A stretch of DNA of 64,000 nucleotides from Flavobacterium sp. HTF (GCF_003105115.1 NZ_QETH01000012.1:1-64000), one strand, 5' to 3'. Numbered from the stretch's first letter, positions 34,128-42,940 are shown. Program-made: numbers and translations. The notes: generated by a model from the sequence alone, not told the origin.

Positions 34128-34868
34128 ATGAATTTACTAGACTCAATAGACCAAACCAATTTACCCAAACACCTGGCCATTATTATGGACGGGAATGGCC
34201 GTTGGGCAAAACAACAAGGCTTTCTAAGGGCCTTTGGCCACGAAAATGGAACAAAATCTGTAAAAAAAACCATTACCACCTGTGCTCAACTTGGAATTGA
34301 GTATTTAACGCTATATGCTTTTTCTACAGAAAACTGGAACCGCCCCAAATTAGAAGTAGAAGCTTTAATGAAAATATTAATTAATTCATTAAAAAAGGAG
34401 CTTGTAACTTTACAGGAAAATAACATCAGGTTAAATGCGATTGGAAATCTTGAAAAATTACCAAAAACAGCTCAAAAAGAGCTTTTAGACGTTATTGAAA
34501 AAACAAAAAACAATACTCGCCTCACCTTAACTCTGGCGTTAAGTTACGGATCGAGAGAAGAATTGGTAAATGCCGTAAGAATCATCAGTGATAAAGTTAA
34601 AAATAATATAATTTCATTAGACACTATTGACGATTCAATTATAAATGAGCATCTTTACACGCAAAATTTACCTGATGTAGATTTATTAATACGAACAAGT
34701 GGAGAACATAGAATAAGTAACTTTTTGTTGTGGCAGATTGCCTATGCAGAATTATATTTTACTAATGTCTTGTGGCCAGACTTTAAAGACCAGGATTTAT
34801 ATGAGGCTATTATTAGTTATCAAAAAAGAGAACGTAGATTTGGAAAAACCAGTGAACAAATTAAATAA
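34128..34868 (+). CDS. uppS: Isoprenyl transferase (undecaprenyl diphosphate synthase)
   Basis: UppS adds isopentenyl units in cis to farnesyl diphosphate to make the C55 lipid carrier for cell-wall and glycan synthesis. 246 residues from ATG 34128, which lies four bases after the porG stop codon; an in-frame GTG at 34113 is disfavoured. Motifs: AIIMDGNGRWAKQQG with catalytic Asp21, the LTLYAFSTENWNRP substrate motif, and LLIRTSGEHRISNFLLWQIAYAELYF at the C-terminal end. Part of the envelope operon porG-uppS-bamA-ompH-ompH. Confidence 0.97.
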   Translation: MNLLDSIDQTNLPKHLAIIMDGNGRWAKQQGFLRAFGHENGTKSVKKTITTCAQLGIEYLTLYAFSTENWNRPKLEVEALMKILINSLKKELVTLQENNIRLNAIGNLEKLPKTAQKELLDVIEKTKNNTRLTLTLALSYGSREELVNAVRIISDKVKNNIISLDTIDDSIINEHLYTQNLPDVDLLIRTSGEHRISNFLLWQIAYAELYFTNVLWPDFKDQDLYEAIISYQKRERRFGKTSEQIK

Positions 34869-37560
34869 TTTTTTAGTGTTACAAAAAAGAATACAGATAG
34901 TCCTTACCCTACTTCTTTTGGGTAGTTTTTCACAAATAAAAGCACAAGAGAGAGTTCCTTTTGATCAAGGAAAAAAATATATTCTTGCTAAAGTTTCTGT
35001 TGTTGGTAAAATAAGCTTCAATGAGCAAACGGTTGTTACTTTTTCGGGTCTTCAAAAGGGACAGGAAATAGCAGTTCCCGGAGAGGAAATTAGTGGAGCT
35101 ATTAAAAAACTAGGCAAACTTGGCCTTTTTGACGAAATTGCTTTCTATGTAAATAAAATTGATAACGATAGTATCTATTTAGACTTAAACATTGTCGAAC
35201 TTCCTAAATTAAATGAAGTTAAATTTGTTGGGGTTAAAAAGAGTAAAGTAGAAGGATTAATCAAGGATAACAATTTAACTAAAAATAAAATTGTAAACGA
35301 GAACCTTATTACAACCACTAAGAATTATATTGAAAACAAATATAAAAAAGATGGTTTTTACAACACTAAAGTTACCATTACAAACACTCCTGATACCACT
35401 GCCGGAAATCAGGTAAATATGCTTGTAAGGGTTGATAAAGGTGATAAGGTAAAAATTAGCAGCATTGACTTTATAGGCAATACTAAGCTAAGTGACAGCA
35501 AGCTTAGAGCTGCCATGAAAGATACCAAACAAAAAAATATACTTCGCGTCTTTAAGGCATCAAAATTTATACCTGAAAAGTATAAAACTGACTTAGAGAA
35601 AGTAATTGCGACCTATAAGGAAAAAGGATATCGTGATGCACGTATTATCTACGATTCTGTTACCTATGACAAGAAAAGAAATATGCTTGCCATTAAAATT
35701 AATCTTGAAGAAGGGAACAAATATTACTTTGGAAATATTAAGTTTTTAGGAAATACTGTTTATTCTGATCAATTATTAAACCGTTATTTAGGAATTAAAA
35801 AAGGTGAAACTTATAATGGAGTTTTACTTGAAAAAAGAATTGCAGACAAAACAAAACCAGATGCAGAAGATATTACAAACTTATACCAAAACAATGGTTA
35901 TTTGTTTTCAAATATTAATGCTGTAGAGGTAAAAACGGTTAATGATACAATCGATTTTGAGATTAGAGTTACAGAAGGTCCGATTGCTTACTTTAATAAA
36001 ATATCAGTTGTTGGTAATGACAAAACAAATGACCGTGTTATTTATCGTGAATTAAGGACTAAACCGGGTGAAAAATACAGTAAAGAACAGTTAGTAAGAA
36101 CTATACGTGAAATTGGGCAATTAGGATTTTTTGATCCTGAAGCGATTGACCCTAAATTCAAAAATGTAGATGCAGCTGCCGGAACTGTTGATATTGAATA
36201 CCATGTAGTTGAAAAAGGTTCAAGCCAAGTAGAACTTCAGGGAGGTTATGGCGGAGGCGGATTTATTGGAACTCTGGGATTGTCTTTTAACAATTTCTCA
36301 GCCAAAAATATATTCAAAAAAGATTCTTATAAGCCATTACCTATGGGAGATGGACAAAAAGTTTCGCTTCGTTTACAGGGAAGTACTTACTTCCAGACTT
36401 ATAGTGTATCGTTTTCAGAACCTTGGTTTGGAGGAAAAAAACCTGTACAATTTAGTTCTTCTATTTCATACAGTAAACAGTTCTTAAACAATTATATAAC
36501 AAGAGATGTTGACAGAAGCAAAAGTTTTAATATTTTTACAATACAAGTTGGTTTAGCAAAAAGATTAACTGTGCCTGATGACTATTTTGTTCTTTCACAA
36601 TCAGTAAGTTACCAACATTATGATTTAAATAATTATAACACAGGTTTATTTACTTTTGGTAATGGTGCTTCAAGAAACTTAGCCTATACAATTGGAATTT
36701 CAAGAAGTAATAAAGGGGTAAATCCAATTTTCCCAACTTATGGATCGGAGTTTAGTATTTCAGCAAAAGTTACTCCTCCATATTCATTGTTTAATGGTAT
36801 TGATTATGGTGATTTACAAAATCAAAAAGAATACAAAACTCAATATACAGGAGTATCTGGAAACGGTGCAGATGGTAAACCGTTGAACAACGGTGATTAT
36901 GTAAAGGTAACTGGATATAATGCTAACGGACAAGCTTTATATAGCAGTGTAGGTTCGGATTATGCAAGTGCAGATACAGATCAGGGAAAAGTCGATCAGA
37001 AAAAATATAACTGGTTAGAATATTATAAAGTTAAATTTAAAGCTGACTGGTATACTAAAGTTTACGGAAAACTGGTATTAAGAACATTAACAGAATTTGG
37101 TTTCTTAGGAGCTTATGATCAGTCACGTGGTGTTGTACCTTTTGAACGTTTTTATTTAGGAGGAGACGGAATAGCTAACTACTCTATGGATGGTAGAGAA
37201 ACTATTCAGTTAAGAGGTTATCCGAACAACTCGTTGACACCGGTAAATTCTAACGGAGAGCAAATTGGAGCAACTATTTATAACAAATTCTCTATGGAAT
37301 TACGTTATCCAATTACATTAAAAGCGTCAGCATCTATTTATGCCTTAACGTTTTTAGAAGCAGGTTCATCATATCCGACATTTAAAGAATATAACCCATT
37401 TGATTTAAGTCGTTCAGCTGGTGTTGGTCTACGTGTATTTATGCCTGCATTTGGATTATTGGGTATCGATTTTGGTTATGGTTTCGATGCTTTACCAGGA
37501 TCTGTGACTAATAAGGCAAATGGTTGGGAAACACATTTCATTATTGGACAACAATTTTAG
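34852..37560 (+). CDS. bamA: Outer membrane protein assembly factor BamA
   Basis: BamA inserts beta-barrel proteins into the outer membrane. The protein is about 902 residues, larger than E. coli BamA (810). After a signal peptide (NFLVLQKRIQIVLTLLLLGSF.. ending KAQ), POTRA repeats cover roughly residues 35-440 (for example KKLGKLGLFDEIAFYVN and VRTIREIGQLGFFDPEAID), and a 16-strand barrel follows (GGYGGGGFIGTLGLSF, YLGGDGIANYSMDGRETIQLRGYPNNS). The reading frame is open far upstream into uppS, where ATG codons overlap too far; GTG 34852 (17-base overlap with uppS) or GTG 34876 (7 bases after it) is the probable start. I have taken 34852. It lacks bamB-E neighbours, as usual in Bacteroidota. 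Confidence 0.93.
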   Translation: MNKLNNFLVLQKRIQIVLTLLLLGSFSQIKAQERVPFDQGKKYILAKVSVVGKISFNEQTVVTFSGLQKGQEIAVPGEEISGAIKKLGKLGLFDEIAFYVNKIDNDSIYLDLNIVELPKLNEVKFVGVKKSKVEGLIKDNNLTKNKIVNENLITTTKNYIENKYKKDGFYNTKVTITNTPDTTAGNQVNMLVRVDKGDKVKISSIDFIGNTKLSDSKLRAAMKDTKQKNILRVFKASKFIPEKYKTDLEKVIATYKEKGYRDARIIYDSVTYDKKRNMLAIKINLEEGNKYYFGNIKFLGNTVYSDQLLNRYLGIKKGETYNGVLLEKRIADKTKPDAEDITNLYQNNGYLFSNINAVEVKTVNDTIDFEIRVTEGPIAYFNKISVVGNDKTNDRVIYRELRTKPGEKYSKEQLVRTIREIGQLGFFDPEAIDPKFKNVDAAAGTVDIEYHVVEKGSSQVELQGGYGGGGFIGTLGLSFNNFSAKNIFKKDSYKPLPMGDGQKVSLRLQGSTYFQTYSVSFSEPWFGGKKPVQFSSSISYSKQFLNNYITRDVDRSKSFNIFTIQVGLAKRLTVPDDYFVLSQSVSYQHYDLNNYNTGLFTFGNGASRNLAYTIGISRSNKGVNPIFPTYGSEFSISAKVTPPYSLFNGIDYGDLQNQKEYKTQYTGVSGNGADGKPLNNGDYVKVTGYNANGQALYSSVGSDYASADTDQGKVDQKKYNWLEYYKVKFKADWYTKVYGKLVLRTLTEFGFLGAYDQSRGVVPFERFYLGGDGIANYSMDGRETIQLRGYPNNSLTPVNSNGEQIGATIYNKFSMELRYPITLKASASIYALTFLEAGSSYPTFKEYNPFDLSRSAGVGLRVFMPAFGLLGIDFGYGFDALPGSVTNKANGWETHFIIGQQF

Positions 37561-37602
37561 AGAAATTACGTTTGGTTAAAAATCATCAAATAAAGTTATG
37601 TT

Positions 37603-38616
37603 ATGAGAAAACTATATTTATTTATATTTTTAGCCTTGATTGTAGCAAATACAAGTCAGGCTCAGACTAGAACGACAAGGATTGGCTACATCGACATGGA
37701 GTATATTCTGGAAAACGTTTCCGATTATAAAGAAGCAAAAGCACAGCTTGAGTTAAAAGCTCAAAAATGGAAACAGGAAATTGAGGCTAAAAAAATAGAA
37801 ATAAATAAACTCAAAGAAAGTCTTACCACTGAAAAAGCTTTGCTCACCAAAGAGCTTATTGACGAGAGGGAAACTGAAATTAAATTTCAGGAAACTGAAA
37901 TGTTAGACTACCAACAGAAGCAGTTTGGTGCCGATGGGAATTTAATGAGACAGAAAGCTGCTTTGGCAAAACCTATCCAGGATCAGGTTTTTACAGCAGT
38001 TCAGGATATTGCAGAAGCAAAAAATTATGATTTTATTTTTGACAGATCATCAGATTTGACAATGCTTTTCAGTAATAAAAGATTTGATATTAGTGATCAG
38101 GTTATACGAATTCTGAACAGAACAGAAAAACGTGAACAATTGACTAAAAAACAATTGAAAGAACAGGAAGCTAAAGAAAATCTTGAGAACGCCATTGATG
38201 AAAATCCGGCAATGAAAGACAGGCAAAAAGTTCTGGATGACAGAAAAGCGGCAAGAGAAAAATTAATTCAGGACAGAAAAGCCGAACAAGAAGCTAAGAA
38301 GAAAGAATACGAAGACAGAAGAAAAGCAATATTAGAAGAAAGAGAAGCCAAAAAAAATGGCACGGTTTCTGAACCAGCAAAAACAGAAGCAACAAAAATA
38401 GACAACACGTCAAAACCTGCTGCAACAACGGAACAAAAGGCTACTACAACTGAGCCTGTAACTCCGGCGGATAACAAAGCAGAAGAAAGACAAAAACTTT
38501 ACGAACAACGTAAAAAAGAATTAGAAGAGAGAAAAAAGAAAATTTTAGAAGAAAGAGAAGCGGCGAAAAAAGCAAAAGAAGCCCAAACACAAAAAACAAA
38601 TACGACCAATAATTAA
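37603..38616 (+). CDS. OmpH/Skp-family protein with long charged C-terminal tail
   Basis: A 337-residue periplasmic chaperone of the OmpH/Skp family. Signal peptide MRKLYLFIFLALIVANTSQAQ, then RIGYIDMEYILENVSDYKEAKAQLE and a long coiled coil (about 45-135) with the Skp tail signature AEAKNYDFIFDRSSDLTMLF. Skp holds unfolded outer membrane proteins in the periplasm. Residues about 175-337 add a Lys/Glu/Ala-rich extension, probably disordered or helical, with repeats such as REKLIQDRKAEQEAKKKEYEDRR. Co-transcribed with bamA and the next Skp-like gene. Confidence 0.9.
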   Translation: MRKLYLFIFLALIVANTSQAQTRTTRIGYIDMEYILENVSDYKEAKAQLELKAQKWKQEIEAKKIEINKLKESLTTEKALLTKELIDERETEIKFQETEMLDYQQKQFGADGNLMRQKAALAKPIQDQVFTAVQDIAEAKNYDFIFDRSSDLTMLFSNKRFDISDQVIRILNRTEKREQLTKKQLKEQEAKENLENAIDENPAMKDRQKVLDDRKAAREKLIQDRKAEQEAKKKEYEDRRKAILEEREAKKNGTVSEPAKTEATKIDNTSKPAATTEQKATTTEPVTPADNKAEERQKLYEQRKKELEERKKKILEEREAAKKAKEAQTQKTNTTNN

Positions 38617-38630
38617 TTAATATTTTAAAA

Positions 38631-39134
38631 ATGATGAAACAAATCAAAACTTTACTAATTGCTGCTATGTTAGTTTTAGGAGCGAGTAACACAATGAACG
38701 CACAAGCTAAGGTAGCTCATGTTGATGTTAGCGAGATTATGTCGAAAATGCCTGCAATGCTTGATGCTCAAAATCAACTACAAAAATTAAGTGGTACATA
38801 CGATACTGAGTACAAAAAAATGGTTGACGAATACCAAGTAAAAATCAAAAAGTATGAAGCTGAAGCTGCTACTGTAACTGAAGCTGTAAACGGTGAGCGT
38901 TCTAAAGAAGTTCAGGATATGCAAAAAAGAATTGTTGATTACAGAGACAATGCGCAAAAAGAACTACAACAAAAAGAAAATGACATCGTAAAACCTTTAA
39001 TGGAAAAAGTTAGAGCTTCTATCCAAAAAGTGGGTAAAGCTAAAGGTTTCCAATATGTATTAGACGGTTCTACTCTTTTATTAGCTGATGGTCCAAACAT
39101 TACTGCTGATGTTAAAAAAGATTTAGGTTTCTAA
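38631..39134 (+). CDS. OmpH/Skp-family chaperone, short form
   Basis: A 167-residue Skp/OmpH protein: signal peptide MMKQIKTLLIAAMLVLGASN.. (the second ATG at 38634 is an equal alternative), VAHVDVSEIMSKMPAMLDAQNQLQ, a helical tentacle region (about 45-130), and the C-terminal strand KAKGFQYVLDGSTLLLADG. It is the last gene of the envelope operon, 14 nt after the long OmpH gene, and a strong terminator follows. The pair of OmpH genes after bamA is a common Bacteroidota arrangement. Confidence 0.94.
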   Translation: MMKQIKTLLIAAMLVLGASNTMNAQAKVAHVDVSEIMSKMPAMLDAQNQLQKLSGTYDTEYKKMVDEYQVKIKKYEAEAATVTEAVNGERSKEVQDMQKRIVDYRDNAQKELQQKENDIVKPLMEKVRASIQKVGKAKGFQYVLDGSTLLLADGPNITADVKKDLGF

Positions 39135-39150
39135 TATAAAAACCGAATTA

Positions 39151-39190
39151 TAAAAAACGGCTTAACTGAATAGTTAAGCCGTTTTTTTTG
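39151..39190 (+). terminator. Terminator of the porG-uppS-bamA-ompH operon
   Basis: AAAAACGGCTTAACT and AGTTAAGCCGTTTTT form a 15-bp perfect stem with a GAAT loop and a T run, about 20 nt after the stop codon. Confidence 0.93.
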
Positions 39191-39249
39191 AGCTATATAT
39201 CACATCTCTTATTTTGAGATTGAAAAGTTTCTGCTTGTTGGTTGTAAAA

Positions 39250-39283
39250 TAAAAAGAGGAGTTAAAAAAACTCCTCTTTTTGA
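39250..39283 (-). terminator. Terminator of the small GG-leader peptide gene
   Basis: AAAAAGAGGAGTT and AACTCCTCTTTTT can form a 13-bp stem with a short AAAAA loop. On the minus strand it begins 8 nt after the stop of the 58-codon gene and ends in a T run. Confidence 0.85.
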
Positions 39284-39290
39284 TATTATA

Positions 39291-39467
39291 TTATAAATCA
39301 GGACACTTAGTTGTTAATGGTACACAATCCCATAGGATATTACCATTCTCATCTTCTCCCCGATAACATACCTTACCAGTATGACATACCGGATGAGTCC
39401 CACCGCTAAATTTTTTTAATTCTTCCCTTGATAATTTTTCTGCAGATAACTTTTGGATAATCTTCAT
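39291..39467 (-). CDS. Double-glycine-leader Cys-rich peptide (bacteriocin/RiPP-precursor-like)
   Basis: A 58-codon gene, ATG 39467-39465 to TAA 39293-39291. The first 23 residues (MKIIQKLSAEKLSREELKKF then SGG) form a leader that ends in Gly-Gly at 22-23, of the type cleaved by C39 peptidase-ABC exporters and found in Bacteroidota natural-product precursor families (leader pattern L-S/T-R-E-x-L-K-x-I/F-x-GG). The 35-residue core has cysteines at 28, 34, 48 and 55, so one or two disulfides or thioether-type modifications are possible. Real-gene evidence: a TATATTTG -7 box 24 nt before the ATG and a strong terminator 8 nt after the stop. No exporter or modifying enzyme is next to it. The call is by motif and is not confirmed. 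Confidence 0.75.
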   Translation of the reverse strand: MKIIQKLSAEKLSREELKKFSGGTHPVCHTGKVCYRGEDENGNILWDCVPLTTKCPDL

Positions 39468-39491
39468 AGTATAAATTGTTTAGGTTAAACA

Positions 39492-39499
39492 CAAATATA
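39492..39499 (-). promoter_or_regulatory. -7 box (TATATTTG) of the GG-leader peptide gene
   Basis: On the minus strand TATATTTG matches TAnnTTTG and lies 24 nt before the start codon. Confidence 0.6.
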
Positions 39500-39542
39500 G
39501 TATTTTTTTTACATTTAAATGATATTTTATTTAAGCCCCTGA

Positions 39543-39573
39543 TTGTAGAAAAACCAAGAAATATGTAACTTTG
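39543..39573 (+). promoter_or_regulatory. Promoter of murI
   Basis: TTG (39543-39545), a 20-nt spacer and TAACTTTG (39566-39573) match the Bacteroidota consensus. The murI ATG starts four bases beyond the -7 box, so the transcript probably begins at or near the start codon (leaderless). Confidence 0.75.
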
Positions 39574-39577
39574 TCTC

Positions 39578-40354
39578 ATGACGAATAACAATCCTATAGG
39601 CGTTTTTGATTCCGGCATTGGAGGGACTTCCATCTGGAGCGCCATTCACGAGCTACTTCCGAACGAAAAAACCATTTATCTGGCAGACAGTAAAAATGCT
39701 CCTTATGGTCAGAGAACCAAAGAAGAGATTGTTGCCTTAAGCAAAAAAAATGTGGATTTTTTAATTGCAAACAATTGCAAACTTATTGTCGTTGCCTGCA
39801 ATACAGCAACTACAAATGCAATTAGAGAATTGCGTGAAGAGTATGATATCCCGTTTATAGGAATTGAACCCGCTATAAAACCGGCTGCTAATAATTCTAA
39901 AACTCAAGTAATTGGAATTTTGGCTACAAAAGGAACATTGAACAGTGAACTGTTTAACAAAACTGCCGAGATGTTTCAGAATACTACCATAATTGAGCAG
40001 GTTGGGCATGGTCTGGTTCAGCTTATTGAAGACGGTAATCTTAATTCGCCGGAAATGACACAATTACTGGAAACGTATTTACAACCAATGATAGAGGCCA
40101 ATATTGACTATCTGGTTTTAGGTTGCAGCCATTATCCATACCTGATACCTCAGATCAAAAAAATTCTTCCGGAACATATAAAAATTATAGACTCCGGAGA
40201 AGCTGTTGCGCGCCAGACTCAAAATATCCTGCGCGAACAGGTTGGGTTTACTGATACCGAAAGCAGCGATCCTGTATTCTATGTCAACTCAAATCCTTCT
40301 GTATTAGAATCTATTTTAGAAAATAAATATCCGGTTATACAAAAGGATTTCTAG
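39578..40354 (+). CDS. murI: Glutamate racemase
   Basis: MurI converts L- to D-glutamate for peptidoglycan. The 258-residue protein has the two catalytic cysteines in standard context: Cys74 in VVACNTATT and Cys183 in LGCSHYPYL, plus the start IGVFDSGIGGTS with the catalytic Asp/Ser and the APYGQRT loop. The C-terminal family segment PVIQKDF is short. It is convergent with the outer membrane protein gene that follows, with one base between the two stop codons. The promoter position implies a leaderless mRNA. Confidence 0.97.
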   Translation: MTNNNPIGVFDSGIGGTSIWSAIHELLPNEKTIYLADSKNAPYGQRTKEEIVALSKKNVDFLIANNCKLIVVACNTATTNAIRELREEYDIPFIGIEPAIKPAANNSKTQVIGILATKGTLNSELFNKTAEMFQNTTIIEQVGHGLVQLIEDGNLNSPEMTQLLETYLQPMIEANIDYLVLGCSHYPYLIPQIKKILPEHIKIIDSGEAVARQTQNILREQVGFTDTESSDPVFYVNSNPSVLESILENKYPVIQKDF

Positions 40355-40355
40355 T

Positions 40356-41591
40356 CTATTCAATTTTTCGCTTGACGAACCAAATTCCATCCAAAGATAA
40401 ATTGAGAGAGATTTTATGGTAATTTTCTTTTATGAGATTATCAGAAATCTTCCCTTTTTGTCCATAGGAATACGAAACATGCAAGGCCGATAAAGTATTT
40501 TCAATAGGCAGCGAAAGTCCAACAGAAATTGCAGCGTTATTTACTCTTTTCCCATCAACTTCGAGATAACCGGTATCAAAATTTGCACCGGCAGCATATT
40601 GAATCCTATCCCAATAAGTTCGTGTATTTTTTTTAGTACTAAAGGTAAATCCGAGTGCAAATCGGTCCTGGTTTACAAAATCACCATATAAATCGGATTG
40701 ATTGGTATTATTCCAAAGGCTTTTTTCATAATCTAAACTCAGATTCAGATTATTTTTAAAACGCTTGCTAATTCCAACTCCAATTTCTAAGGGCATATAA
40801 TAATCATCTGCATCAGAAGCCACATCAGACTCTACAGGAGTTTCTATTTCATTTGCATAGGTTTGTACACTTTGCATTTTTGAGGCTTTGACTTTTGCTG
40901 GCATTTTAAAAGTTGTCCCAACAGTAAAAGTCGAATCAATTTTATATTGCGATCCTAAAGTTGCACGTACTCCGCTGTAGTCCGTTTTTTTATTGATTGA
41001 GGTGACTGAATTTGAAATTAAATAACTTCTGTCATCTGTTGTATTCCCAAACAACATAGTTGCCGAAACTCCTAAAGATAATTTTTGCCCAAATCGATAT
41101 CCGTATGAAAAATCAAAATTATTTAATCCGCCTGAGCCTTCTGCTGTTAAATAATAATATTCCTGACTATCTGAAATTGGAAGTTTTAAGTTAGAAATTT
41201 TAAAAGCCGCACTCGAATAAGGCCTTAAAGATGCACTAAACCCGGAATTTTTGGTCACAGGAAAAGCAAAAGCAAGATGTGAAAACTGAAAATTGTTACG
41301 TTTTTCTGATCTTGAACCACTTTCATAGGTTGTTGAAATAGCTTTTCCGCCAAGATCAAACATAAAATGATTAAGTGGCAAATGCGCTAACGAAGCCGGA
41401 TTTAGATTATTAATAAAATTATAGGATGGCAACGCAATTCCGGATGAACCAATTGCCGGAATTGATCCAAAATCTGCATCATATAAACTCCCTAGACCGT
41501 ACAGAGAATAAGGTGAACTGGAAATACTTTGGGAAAATGAAGTCAACGACATCAGAATGACGCCACTCAAATAGATTATTTTATTTTTCAT
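40356..41591 (-). CDS. Outer membrane beta-barrel protein (FadL/OMPP1-like)
   Basis: A 411-residue protein with signal peptide (MKNKIIYLSGVILMSLTSFSQ), then SSSPYSLYGLGSLYDADFGSIPAIGSSGIALPS and NNLNPASLAHLPLNHFMFDLGGKA; the NPASLA segment recalls the NPA motif at the N-terminal hatch of FadL-type transporters. The rest is regular amphipathic strands. Cargo unknown. It follows the DUF4270 lipoprotein gene with no bases between the two, so they are probably translated together and function as a pair. Confidence 0.75.
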   Translation of the reverse strand: MKNKIIYLSGVILMSLTSFSQSISSSPYSLYGLGSLYDADFGSIPAIGSSGIALPSYNFINNLNPASLAHLPLNHFMFDLGGKAISTTYESGSRSEKRNNFQFSHLAFAFPVTKNSGFSASLRPYSSAAFKISNLKLPISDSQEYYYLTAEGSGGLNNFDFSYGYRFGQKLSLGVSATMLFGNTTDDRSYLISNSVTSINKKTDYSGVRATLGSQYKIDSTFTVGTTFKMPAKVKASKMQSVQTYANEIETPVESDVASDADDYYMPLEIGVGISKRFKNNLNLSLDYEKSLWNNTNQSDLYGDFVNQDRFALGFTFSTKKNTRTYWDRIQYAAGANFDTGYLEVDGKRVNNAAISVGLSLPIENTLSALHVSYSYGQKGKISDNLIKENYHKISLNLSLDGIWFVKRKIE

Positions 41592-42917
41592 TTAATATGA
41601 GATATAATAAATTTTCAGCTGAATTTTATTGTTCACATGTTTTTGATCTCCTAAAACAATGCGGTTTACGGTTTTAGAAATTCCTGGCAATGTCAAAACC
41701 AGGGAAGATTTTGAATCGGTTGTCTTGAGCATTTCCTTTTGTAAAAAGTTTCCAACAGATAATGTATAACCGATATTTTCATTAAACTCATCGCTTTTTT
41801 TATTTAATATTCCGTAAACTGTTTTTCCTGCAGAATTTACTAATGAACTGCTGATTCTGTTTAAATTATCAGCGACATATACCTGTAGAGAATCGGCTAA
41901 AGGGTATTTTTCTGAATAAGAATTATTTACAGGTTTTAAAATCAATTGTGCATCTACAATTGCTCCTTTATCTGAAATATGCCTTAACTGTTTTAGATTA
42001 GGAAAATCCAGTCGGCAGGCAACTCCGGTTCCTGATTGAATAAATCCTTGCCGGTTGGTCAATATACTGGATAATTTACTATTCGAAACCGGAAGGTTCT
42101 GAAGCAGGGTTCCTGTTTTATCTGATGAAATAGAATTAAACTGCTTTCCCGTCTCGCTAACTACAAAGTCAATATAATAAGACTTCTCTTCCTCTCCCTG
42201 ATATTTTGAATAGTACATCCTGACGACACTTGTACCTGTATGAAAACCAATTACACTAGAGGAATTTGTTGTTGATGGAACCAAAACAAGTCCTTTTAAA
42301 TATTCTGAAAAACTGGTAAAATCTGTAATTTCTCTCTTCTTTATTTTCTGAAAAATTTCTGATCCAAAAACAGGATCCATTTTTATATTAATAGAATCTT
42401 TTTCAGTAGGTCTTGGTTTATAAGAAATGGAACCTAAACTTTCCTGGCTGTAAATTAAAACAGAGTTGTTATAAAAACTATCATCATCTGTATTCGGTTT
42501 TACTTTCTGAAGAATTCTGTGGATATCAAACTTCTGAACCTGGGTTGTATCTCCATAATAATAGTTAGTATATTTTAAAATCATCGAAATTGAATCAAAC
42601 ACATAATTAACAGATTCTGTATCTGAACCTCCACTTAATAAGGAATATGATTTTGCTCCTAATTGAAAATAGCTGTCTGATTTTACTTTTCCAAAAATAG
42701 GATCTTCATAATTACCTATAAGAATCCTGCTTTGAGATGAAGTAACAAGTGAATCAAAATTTATGGTAGACATATCTACAGTCACAGTATCAATTAAGAT
42801 CACCTTATTATTTACAGCGAGGTAATCGGAACCAACAACAAATTCGCCTGCATCTGTGTCTGTACCACATGAGAATATTGCAAAAGCAAAAAACAACATC
42901 AATATAAATTTATTCAT
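41592..42917 (-). CDS. DUF4270 lipoprotein
   Basis: A 441-residue exported lipoprotein from ATG 42917: signal peptide with lipobox FAIFSC (Cys near 17), then DAGEFVVGSDYLAVNNKVILIDTVTVDMSTINFDSLVTS..LLIGNYEDPIFGKVKSDSYFQL, the start of DUF4270 (PF14092). The longer frame back to 42971 is rejected because the signal peptide begins at MNKFILMLFFAFAIFSC and a TATATTTG -7 box (42940-42933) sits just before it. Beta-rich domain with unknown function. Stops directly before the outer membrane barrel gene. Confidence 0.85.
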   Translation of the reverse strand: MNKFILMLFFAFAIFSCGTDTDAGEFVVGSDYLAVNNKVILIDTVTVDMSTINFDSLVTSSQSRILIGNYEDPIFGKVKSDSYFQLGAKSYSLLSGGSDTESVNYVFDSISMILKYTNYYYGDTTQVQKFDIHRILQKVKPNTDDDSFYNNSVLIYSQESLGSISYKPRPTEKDSINIKMDPVFGSEIFQKIKKREITDFTSFSEYLKGLVLVPSTTNSSSVIGFHTGTSVVRMYYSKYQGEEEKSYYIDFVVSETGKQFNSISSDKTGTLLQNLPVSNSKLSSILTNRQGFIQSGTGVACRLDFPNLKQLRHISDKGAIVDAQLILKPVNNSYSEKYPLADSLQVYVADNLNRISSSLVNSAGKTVYGILNKKSDEFNENIGYTLSVGNFLQKEMLKTTDSKSSLVLTLPGISKTVNRIVLGDQKHVNNKIQLKIYYISY

Positions 42918-42932
42918 AATCCTATTTTTGAA

Positions 42933-42940
42933 CAAATATA
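42933..42940 (-). promoter_or_regulatory. -7 box (TATATTTG) of the DUF4270-barrel operon
   Basis: On the minus strand TATATTTG lies 15 nt before the chosen ATG at 42917. It falls inside the longer alternative frame, which argues for the shorter start. Confidence 0.6.
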
